In this document: positions 47,928 through 56,998 of the stretch, in pieces
How positions within the stretch are numbered: the stretch's first letter is position 1
Layout: every line of letters begins with the position of its first letter
Origin: Gigaspora rosea
Taxonomy: Eukaryota > Glomeromycota > Glomeromycetes > Diversisporales > Gigasporaceae
Direction of reading: 5' to 3'
Assembly: GCA_003550325.1 (NCBI GenBank)
Contig: QKWP01000256.1
Span: 215,508-279,507, forward strand
Length of the DNA: 64,000 nt
Program-made: the position numbers and the translations under genes
Notes under the pieces: generated by a model
The model's input: the letters and a program-made list of their open reading frames with translations, nothing else
Databases searched by the model: none
Told to the model about the DNA's origin: nothing

Positions 47928-49472
47928 ATGATAACATTACCGAATGAATGTCTCTTTGAAATATTTAAAAACTTTGAGTTCCATCATTATACTTTGTTTT
48001 CATGTCTTCTTGTAAATCGTCAATGGTGTAGAAATGTTGTACCAATATTGTGGAGTGGTCCATATCCTTTTAAAAACAAAAACTTTATCAGAACATGTCT
48101 CTTAATGTTAAATCTTAAAGAACATGCTCAATTGATACCATTTGAAATAATGCTACCAAATAATCCAAAACCATTATTTGATTACTCTATCTATATTACA
48201 ACCATTAAGATTATTACTGATGATGGAATTATAAATTGGTTTAATAAAGAAGGACAAGGACCTCGGAATAAAGTTTATTATACTAAAGAAAATGCATGGT
48301 CTTCAAAAATAATTCAAGCTATTAAATCTAGTTTAATTGCAATGTTCTTACGAACATGTAATAGACTTAAAGATTTATGCATTTTTGGAATAATTCAAGA
48401 TAACGTAATAAATCTATTGGCCGAAACTCTTAATCAAAGATCAACTCTGACGTCTTTAAGTCTTTTGAATAATTATCTTCATTATGATAATGGGAAAATA
48501 TTAATTGAAGCTCTTTATATGAATACTTTTTTAACACATTTAAATTTTCGAAATAATGTTCTTGGACCTGAAGGTGGCAAATCATTAGCTAAGGTTCTTT
48601 ATGAAAATAATTCTATAACGTTCTTAAATCTTAATGAAAATAATCTTCGCTCTAAAGGATTAAAATTATTGGCAGAAGCTCTTCATGTAAATACTACATT
48701 AACTCACTTGCATCTGGCGAGCAATCATATTCGTTCTGCAGGTGTGATAATTCTAGCTGACGCACTTTGTTCAAATACTAGTTTAAGTTATTTAAATATT
48801 AGGAATAATCAACTTGGTTATGAAGGAGGAAAAGCGTTAGCAAAGACTCTTTGTGTAAATAATACTTTGACATATTTAGATCTTAGCAATAATCAACTTT
48901 GTTCCGAAGGTGGAAAAGTATTTGCAGAAGCTCTTTATAACAACACTGGCTTGACTTCTTTGGATCTTGAGGATAATATGCTTGGCTCTGAAGGAGGAAA
49001 AGCATTAGCGGAGGCTCTTTATCGCAATAAAACTTTAACCAACTTAGGTCTTTGGAATAATCATCTGGGTTTGGAAGGAGGAAAAGCATTGACCGAATCT
49101 CTTTGTGTGAATACTACTCTGACTCATCTGGATCTTCAAGATAATCAACTTGATTCTGAAGTAGGGACAGCATTGGCGGAAGTTCTTTGCAAAAATAATA
49201 CTCTAATTTCTTTATATGCTGGTGAAAATCATTTTGGTCCTGAAGGAGGAAAAGCAATAGTAAAATCTCTTCGCAATAATACCACTTTAACTTCTCTAAC
49301 TCTTGAGAAAAATTCGCTTGGTCCCGAAGTTGGAAAAGCATTTTTGAATTTTCTTTATAAAAATAATACTCTAACCTCTTTAGAACTTCGTAGCAATAAT
49401 ATTGGTAAAGCTGTTTTAAATACAATTAACGATTTGCTTTTGAAGAATAAACAAAATAATGAAGAATTTTAA
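47928..49472 (+). CDS. F-box-like / leucine-rich repeat protein, 514 aa
   Basis: Single exon from an ATG at 47928. Residues 1-45 (LPNECLFEIFKNFE...SCLLVNRQWCRNVVP.LW) look like an F-box-type SCF adaptor helix set of the form often seen in Glomeromycotina; exact F-box identity is inferred. From about residue 160 to the end run about a dozen 28-residue repeats of the ribonuclease-inhibitor/NLR type (GGKALAEALYxNTTLTSLDLxxNxLG). They would form a curved binding solenoid. A plausible role is substrate choice for an SCF ubiquitin ligase. Repeats are similar in DNA too, which allows copy-number change. A relic of a sister gene is at 45520-45830. It is convergent with the micro-exon gene, whose end lies about 350 bp downstream. 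Confidence 0.85.
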   Translation: MITLPNECLFEIFKNFEFHHYTLFSCLLVNRQWCRNVVPILWSGPYPFKNKNFIRTCLLMLNLKEHAQLIPFEIMLPNNPKPLFDYSIYITTIKIITDDGIINWFNKEGQGPRNKVYYTKENAWSSKIIQAIKSSLIAMFLRTCNRLKDLCIFGIIQDNVINLLAETLNQRSTLTSLSLLNNYLHYDNGKILIEALYMNTFLTHLNFRNNVLGPEGGKSLAKVLYENNSITFLNLNENNLRSKGLKLLAEALHVNTTLTHLHLASNHIRSAGVIILADALCSNTSLSYLNIRNNQLGYEGGKALAKTLCVNNTLTYLDLSNNQLCSEGGKVFAEALYNNTGLTSLDLEDNMLGSEGGKALAEALYRNKTLTNLGLWNNHLGLEGGKALTESLCVNTTLTHLDLQDNQLDSEVGTALAEVLCKNNTLISLYAGENHFGPEGGKAIVKSLRNNTTLTSLTLEKNSLGPEVGKAFLNFLYKNNTLTSLELRSNNIGKAVLNTINDLLLKNKQNNEEF

Positions 49473-49819
49473 GTTAATACGCTTTTTTGTACAATATTAA
49501 CATGATAATTTAAATATGAAACTTTATTAAATTTTTACCAATTTATTACTCTAAAACTCATCAAAACATTATTAATAAAATATTTATATAAAAAATGCAA
49601 TATAAATTAAATTAAATATCAATAACTTGGACTAATACAGTAAATTTTATAATATATTACTATTAACATGCGGATTAATTAAAAAGAAACTAAGATCTAC
49701 TATCAAGCAATGTAAATTTTCTATGTGCATTTATCTGTTAACATTTCGCAAACTTATGTATTTAATTGAATAAAATTTAAATACTAAAGTTCAATATAAT
49801 AAATTATTAAAAGGGTTAG

Positions 49820-52800
49820 TTATGAACACGATTTGAATATATTAATATTAGAAACAAACAATGTTTTTACCGCTTTGTAATTTGAAGATGTACTTTATAA
49901 ATACATTTAAATTAGTTAGTTAATTAGAAAGTATTTTATACTGTAAATATATTTGATACTTTACATGCTAATATAAAATTAGATAAATATTTTTATAAAT
50001 ATATATATATATATTTGAAAAATATCAAATGGACGTACCAGCTAAAAATTTGATAGGAATTGTTCCATTAGAAAACTTTTATTAAATTATGTTATATAGC
50101 TTTGTATTTACCTACTAGAAATTTATGCACATTTTTTGGTAAGAAGAAAAATTATAAGCATTTTGTTAAGAGAGGTAAAGCCTTATACTCACGTTCTAGA
50201 GAGTGTTATATTAATTCGGATCATGAGTTAATTATTTTAAAACTCTAAATTAATTATGAAACTTGATATTTACCAGCTAGTAATTTGAATACAAAATTAA
50301 TTAGGGATTACTTTTGATAACTGTTTTCTGGAATAAATTCAATACTCACATTCTGAAAATTTGAAAGCCAAAAAATTTATTAATTATGTTTAATCATAAT
50401 TAAAGATGAAATGAATTAAATTTATAACTCACCAACTAAATAATTTACAAAAGTTTATAAAGATAGTGAGGGATAGTATTTTTAAATAATAAATTCAACA
50501 TATGTCAAATATAAAATTTTTACTTACTGGCTAATAAAATGTTATTAAAAACCAGTAATAATAATATTATAGTAAATAAAAATTTTATGCTTACAAGCTA
50601 GAATATTCAATTTATCTGAATGAATTTATCACAAATCAAATTTAAAATTTAATATAAATAATCAAATTACTCACGTTCTAATAGTTATTATGCACAATTT
50701 AATGAGAAAATTAATGTTAATGCAGCATATAATATCGTTAATAGGTTATCATTATACATACCGGCTAGAATCATAAACAAAAATTGATTACTTGGATGGC
50801 ATTTATTAAATTTTGAAATAAATAAATAAATAAAATAGCTTACATTTATCACCATCTGTAATTTATTTAAGGACATTTGTTATTTAAGAATAATAATACG
50901 CTTTAATTTAAAAGGCTTAAAAGAGGCATAAGCTTATATTTACAGGCTTGTGATTTATTGTTATCTTTTGATTTAATGTTATTAGGGAGAAATTAATAAC
51001 AGAACATCATGAACTTATTATCAAGTATACTTTTTATACTCACATTCTATCTCTGTAAATTTAACAATTAAAAATTAGAAATCGGTTAAAAAAATAAATA
51101 ACTTAATTTTACACTTACCATCTATTAAATAATATATAAACCATATTAAAATTCTAACATTTCTTTCGACTTTTAAAGTGATATTTTACTTACTCGCTAG
51201 TGATTTATTATATATGAGTAACTTACTGAATTATCAATAACAAATTATTATACTTACATTCTAGTATTATTTGTAATAAATTATAAGCTATTGTAGAATT
51301 TTAACTTCAATTAAACTAGAGACTTTGAACTAACCAGCTAGTAATTTAATTGAAATATGGCATAAAATAATTTTTATTTAGATTGTGATTGTTTGCAGAT
51401 ATTTAACCATGCAAAAACAACTTTTACTTACGTTCTGGTAATATAATAATGATTAAATTAAAATATTTAAAAATTATCATTAATATAAATTAGATAAACA
51501 TCTTTTATAATTACCGACTAGAAATTGGTAAAAAAAAAAAAGTTATTTAATAGTACATATCTGATATACGAGGCTTTGATATTAATAATAAACATACTTG
51601 CTAATAATTTAATTGTAATTGATACGATTATACCATTATTATTTAATTATAATTATCATTTTTTAAAAGATTCTTTATACATACTTTCTGTTTATTTAAC
51701 AAATGTATAACCATCGAAGAAAACAACTTTGATCTTTAAATGATTTTGACAAAAATTTTATGCTTACCCCCTATAAAATTAAACATTTATTTAATTGTAA
51801 GTGTTATAGACTTTGAGCTTTAGAAGATGAACAATGAAAATCCATATTTACATTCTGAAAATTGTCATTTCATATGTTAATTAGTTATGAAAGAGGTATT
51901 TAGGAATGTACAAAAATATCGATCAAAAATAGAAGCTCATTTACCACCTATATTAATGAAAAAAATGTTTGTTTAAATATGATTCAAATCAAATAAATAT
52001 TCTGATAATGCTTACCCGCTAGTAATTTTATGATAAATAACTTAATTAGTGAGACTAAATAAAAAGATAACAATAATCTATACTCACAGTCTTACAATAA
52101 TGGTACTTATTATTAATTAAAAAGTTCTATTAATTAGATAACATTTTGAAACAAATTTTTATTCTCACCATCTAACGGTTTAACGTAGGTTTGATAAATA
52201 ATTTTTAAAAAATTCTATTTGAATTAAAAAAATGCTCTATATATATACCCACTAGAATTTTTAATACAATAAAAATGGATACGTCAATACTCTTTATATA
52301 TGTGTTTTAGTTTGAAAATAAATTTTATACTCACAGCCTGATAAACAATGAAATATTTTAGAAATAATTGTCTCATTATTTGAATTTAATTAATTTATTG
52401 AATCTATACTTACTGTCTAATCAAAAAAAACACATCAATATCAATTAGAAAATGTGTTGGGTAATTGCCATAAAATAAAATTCATGTATAGTATATACTT
52501 ACTTCCTAATAATTTACAAGAATATGGTAAAAAACAAATTGTGAATATGTTTTGAGAGCATAAGTTTATACCAACCAACTATCAATTCAGTAATCAATAA
52601 GTTAGACAAAAGTCATAGGGTTTAATATATTCAATGTAATTATACTTACAATCTGAACAAATTGAATTGAGCATTATTAATATTAAACGTTACATTACTT
52701 ATTAAATGTCTATATAAATTAGATATTTTAACTTACTCGCTGATAACGGTAATTCGATTTTTTTTTTTATTAGACAAGTAATAATTATAAGCTTTATCAG

Positions 52801-55520
52801 GCTGTAATAATATACACTCACAATCTGTAATAATGATTGAAATTGTTATTTCAAAATATATTTGCTAATAAGTATCATTTTAAAAATCAGTGATTTAAAC
52901 TTACATTCTTGCGATTAAATATAAAGCATTAAGAGTGTGTTACTGTGAAACTTTGAAACATTGATATAAAAAGATTTTATTTTTACCCCCTAGAAATTAA
53001 AAAAATAAAATTAATAAACTTATACTGACATAAATTAGTAAAATGTATATATACTTACAAGCTAGTAATTAAATATTTATTGTTTATAAGTGTCAGCAGA
53101 GTGAATGTAATATTTAAATAAATGAATAGAATCAAATAACTCTTCTCTTCTCTATTATTAATCTCATGGTACTAAACTTCTGATCAATGCATGAGAAGAA
53201 ACAATAGAAAAAGCTTCTAAATACGTAGTAAATTATATACTGACCACCTAATAATATAATAAAAAGTTATTAAATGACATTATTTCACATCAAAATCATA
53301 AGATATTTTACTCACGAACTAAGATTAATTCTTATGTTAATAGTAATCATCGTAAAACTTCATTTCAATAATTTTGACAAAGCTCATACTTACACTCTAA
53401 TAATGATGCATTAGTTTTTTTTTAATGAATATAGGTTTAATTTAATAGATGATACAACAATGCTTACCATCTAACAATACAAAATTTATAATTAATTTTA
53501 AAGAGTAATAATCTATATAGATTTTGAGGCAGATTTACTCACCGTCTAAAAATTTATTAAATATATTTTTGTCAGAAAAATTAAAGAATAAGTATGTATT
53601 TTACGCGAGAATTTTAATGAATGTTTATACTAACAAGCTGATAATGCGAAAAATAGCATTAATATTATATTACAGTTTCATATGTAGAATAATAAAGTTT
53701 CTTACATGCTGATTATAAATACGAAATATTTTATCAAAAATTTACTTATAATAATAAATTAAATTCGCTTAAAATAACAGGCGGCATACTCACGAACTTG
53801 AAGTTTGATATAGGGGCTTGTATTATCTATTGAATGTTTATCACAAAGTTTTGAAGTATGCACCAATATATTTAACTTACCACCTAAAAAAATTTGACAA
53901 ATATCGCATTTTATTGTTAAAGAATTGCTTAAAACTGCCACAAAAAAGCTCATGTTTAAAAAACCATATAATATTACCAGCTTGTAATTTAATAATTATA
54001 TCGTTAATAGATTATTATTAAGTCCAATTCCAAATAAATCCTATACTTACGTTCTAGTAATTTGCAATATTTATTAGAAAATTTATCATCCGATTTGTTA
54101 TCATAAATTGATAATAAAATTACACGCTCACCAACTAAAGATAAAAGGACTATGAATTAATGAAAATTTTCAAAAGGCACATGAACTTAAAGGAAAGTCC
54201 ACACTCACATTCTAATAAATAATAAGCAAGAATTCAGTCAGTATGTTGCTACTTGAAGTAAATATTAAAAACATTCATTTTAAAAGATCTGAAACTCACC
54301 GACTAGATTTAAAAACTATAAATTTTGATTGTTTAAATGCACACCACAAAAGAACTTGGCAAATTTTACACTCACGAACTGAAATTGCATCTAAATTAGA
54401 GATTGCTAAATAATGGTTGTCACAAATATAATATAGCGCCATATTTACCTCCTAGTGATTTAATTAACTTGATCAGTGGAATATTACTTAAATTATTGTG
54501 ATTAATTTAAATAATGTTTAGTACTCACTCACTAGTTAATAATGAACAGGTAAAATTATTAAAATATTTAGGGAGAAAACGTGACATAAAATAGATCAAT
54601 AAAGATTAAACTTACGTTCTACCAATTTAGTTTATATTACTAAAATAAGTAAAATTATTTATGATAAATTATCATGAAAATTAAATTTAATTATACTTGC
54701 CACCTACGAATTTTAATTATTAAGTGTTAATTAATATTTAAATTCAATAAAATGGATATTTATATATTTACCAGCTATGAATTCAAATAATAGAGTTTAA
54801 TAAGAAAAAATGATATTAAAAATAAAAATAAGAAATAAGAAATAAAATGGTGCTTACTTGCTAATAATTAGTAAAATATTATCAGTATTATTGCAAATAT
54901 AAATTTTAATTTGATGAAAACAAAACTTGTATTTACCGACTATTAAAATAATGAAATAAGTATTACATTTTTCTATAAAATTTAATACTAAAATGAATGA
55001 AAAAATAAATTTGTATTTACTAGCTAGGATTCGAATAATAATTATTTAACAAAAATTATAATGAGATTTTTGTTCTGATAAGTGATCATACATTCTTATA
55101 TTGAAGCATTTCTCTTACTTTCTGTAATTAATAAATTCATAAAAATAAAGTTGCGTAAATCAAGCACATGAAATCATTTTATAAATCAAATATATAATGT
55201 ATTTACTTGTTTTTGGCTTTTTACTGAATTAATAACAGAAAAAATTAGAAATTTATTTAAAAATCTTAAATCTTATGTAATGATAAATCACCAGCCGCAA
55301 CTTACCTTCCACAATAGCTACATTGTTTATCCGAACGATCATTTTCGATACCACACTCTTCTAACAAAATTTTTGGACAATACCATTGCTTTCCTGCACT
55401 TCTATTAATAATCTTTTTATCTTCATCTTTTACTATCAAACCACAACCACTGCATTTATCAGTATTTTTGTTAAGAGTTTCACAAACTTTCCATGAAAAT
55501 TTGTTGCACACCCAACTCAT
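49820..55520 (-). CDS. Micro-exon gene: double zinc finger exon followed by 63 exons of 3 nt
   Basis: Exon 1 (55520-55306, 215 nt) starts at ATG and encodes two fingers with the same spacing, W-x-C-x7-C-x3-N-x(5-6)-C-x2-C (Cys5/13/23/26 and 48/56/67/70), a RanBP2-like pattern. It ends AAG|GTAAGT. Exon 2 is 17 nt (55223-55207). Then come 63 exons of 3 nt down to 49965, with introns of about 60-100 nt (one of 183). A terminal exon near 49872-49820 (acceptor ACAAAG, stop TAA) is tentative. Total 474 nt, 157 residues. Exons 1 and 2 set phase 1, and in that phase no stop occurs. The micro-exon peptide is acidic, with VPSYDEFRAWEYSNF and DDSGEWETIEPESNES. Over 90% of the gene is intron. RanBP2 fingers often bind RNA or ubiquitin; the function here is unknown. 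Confidence 0.75.
49965..55121 (-). repeat. Array of 63 intron plus 3-nt-exon units
   Basis: Low coordinate and minus-strand triplet, in gene order: 55119 AAA, 55021 CTA, 54937 TCG, 54858 CAA, 54772 CTG, 54701 GTG, 54616 AAC, 54529 TGA, 54449 GAG, 54376 TTC, 54300 TCG, 54209 AAT, 54132 TTG, 54051 AAC, 53978 CTG, 53881 GTG, 53794 TTC, 53706 CAT, 53635 CTT, 53543 ACG, 53468 ATG, 53394 AGT, 53316 TTC, 53245 GTG, 53059 CTT, 52987 GGG, 52905 AAT, 52822 ATT, 52737 CGA, 52650 ATT, 52576 TTG, 52503 GAA, 52414 ACA, 52335 GCT, 52249 TGG, 52179 ATG, 52088 ACT, 52016 CGG, 51945 GTG, 51852 AAT, 51768 GGG, 51685 AAA, 51598 CAA, 51515 TCG, 51432 AAC, 51335 CTG, 51258 AAT, 51194 CGA, 51119 ATG, 51044 AAT, 50944 CCT, 50853 ATG, 50762 CCG, 50675 AAC, 50595 CTT, 50528 CCA, 50433 TTG, 50350 AAT, 50274 CTG, 50193 AAC, 50112 TAG, 50039 CTG, 49965 CAT. 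Each is preceded by AG (mostly TAG, CAG or AAG) and followed by GTRAGT-like donors. Confidence 0.8.
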
Positions 55521-56287
55521 TTTCTTATTTGATACACTATGAGTTGTTTGAATTTTAGTATTTCAAAACCTAAAGAAAATAAAATTGATGTTCGAATCCG
55601 TATTAAAATTTTTTTACAAAGTAATTTTCGGTGACTGCAACATAAATATATATTGTTACACTATGTAGTGTAATAGGAGTTCGGTTAAACATCTATTCCG
55701 TATTACGAAACAACATATAGCAGTATTAGTAGAATTGGAAAGAAGACTAATATTAATTTAATATTAATGAAAAACATGCATACGTACGTACATAAATATC
55801 TAAATATCATTTGCCTCATTCTCAATTTACCAAAAATTACTACATAGACTTATAAACTAGTCATTTTAAAAAAAATACCCTAAATGCAATGTCACTACTC
55901 GGACAAATTGAATGGCATTCGAACAGGACTTGACACTAATAACGCAAAATTTTATTATAATAGCCTACTTTAAGCTATTAACTAAAAAGGTGTTCAGCAT
56001 TAATTTTTACATTGTCTGCCGGATAGTACAAAAAGGTCTGCACATTTAAAATGTACAACACTGACTAACCATTTCATTTCATTGTTGATCTAATCAAGAG
56101 TTTTTTATCAAATAGAGCAACAAGATTATGTTTTACGAGAGGAATTAGGTTTTGTGAATGACAATAAATGGTCAATGCACAAGAACTCTAAGTTATACAA
56201 CGATAGCTACTCATAAATAAAAAGCACGTGCTCCATGTGCCATTATAGATTCACATGACCCGATGTGTCATTGATTTTTCATTATGC

Positions 56288-56568
56288 ATAGCAACCTCAT
56301 AAAATTCCGCCGACACGTGATGATAACCTCAATCACCGGCTTTTCAAAAATCGTCCATAACATAAAATTTGGCTTACAAAACCACCTTCTGCGTCTTAAC
56401 AAAAAAATTTCTTGCAAAATTTTGCTATATATAAGGCTCTTGTTAACGTCTTCTGAACGCTCACCCTTATCCTAATATCGAATGCAATGACGACCTGCGA
56501 TTTATTTTGGCCAATAGAATTTTAACGCATATCGTCACGTGTCGGCGGAATTTTAATGCGGTTGCTAT
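56288..56568. mobile_element. 281-bp TIR element
   Basis: Arms ATAGCAACCTCATAAAATTC and, inverted, ATAGCAACCGCATTAAAATT, both continuing CCGCCGACACGTGA. Inside, 'gtcttaacaaaaaaattt' and 'gcaaaattttgct' match text at 35030-35060. No clear target duplication. Confidence 0.65.
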
Positions 56569-56615
56569 GGTTACTATGTAACATATATATAATTTGACAA
56601 TCATTTATGCACGTG

Positions 56616-56681
56616 CGTACATACTGTACGTACTGTACCAGTACTGTACCTGGTACGTACGTACGTACTGTACGTACGTAA
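56616..56681. repeat. GTAC/ACGT microsatellite
   Basis: Runs of GTAC and ACGT with GTACTGTACC interruptions; self-complementary. Shorter relatives at 39419-39433 and 55780-55790. Confidence 0.85.
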
Positions 56682-56998
56682 CATATGTATTTATATTTTC
56701 AATTAATTCAATGCAATAAAAATAGTTTTCAGATATTTTGTGACCATTAATATTTACCAGTATTTCATGATTGTCATATTATTATGCCACGATTTACCAC
56801 TCGGAAAATATATATTATTTAACGTAATCCAAAATAAATTTTCATTATGTTAGTTCATAAATACAAATTATATTTGTGACACTTTAAATAAACAAACAAA
56901 TAAATTAATTAATAAATGAATTTAACAGGTTTATATTAACTTGAAGACCGTAATTATAACCGTATGTAGCGTTTAAATTTTTTTTTTTTGAATTAGAG

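Larger units (their letters stand above)
55521..56998. promoter_or_regulatory. Spacer between divergent micro-exon and SEL1 genes
   Basis: Serves as upstream DNA for both the minus-strand gene starting at 55520 and the plus-strand gene starting at 56999. It contains a TIR element (56288-56568) and a GTAC microsatellite (56616-56681). A T-run directly precedes the SEL1 ATG. No specific control site was recognised. Confidence 0.4.

Noticed and set aside
48883..49425. Minus-strand frames inside the LRR gene
   Set aside because: Shadows of the repeated codons of the plus-strand LRR gene, as shown by their matching periodicity.
55092..55094. An extra AG-AAT-GTATGA triplet between 55119 and 55021
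   Set aside because: It would leave an intron of only about 24 nt to the next triplet, too short for splicing; taken as chance.
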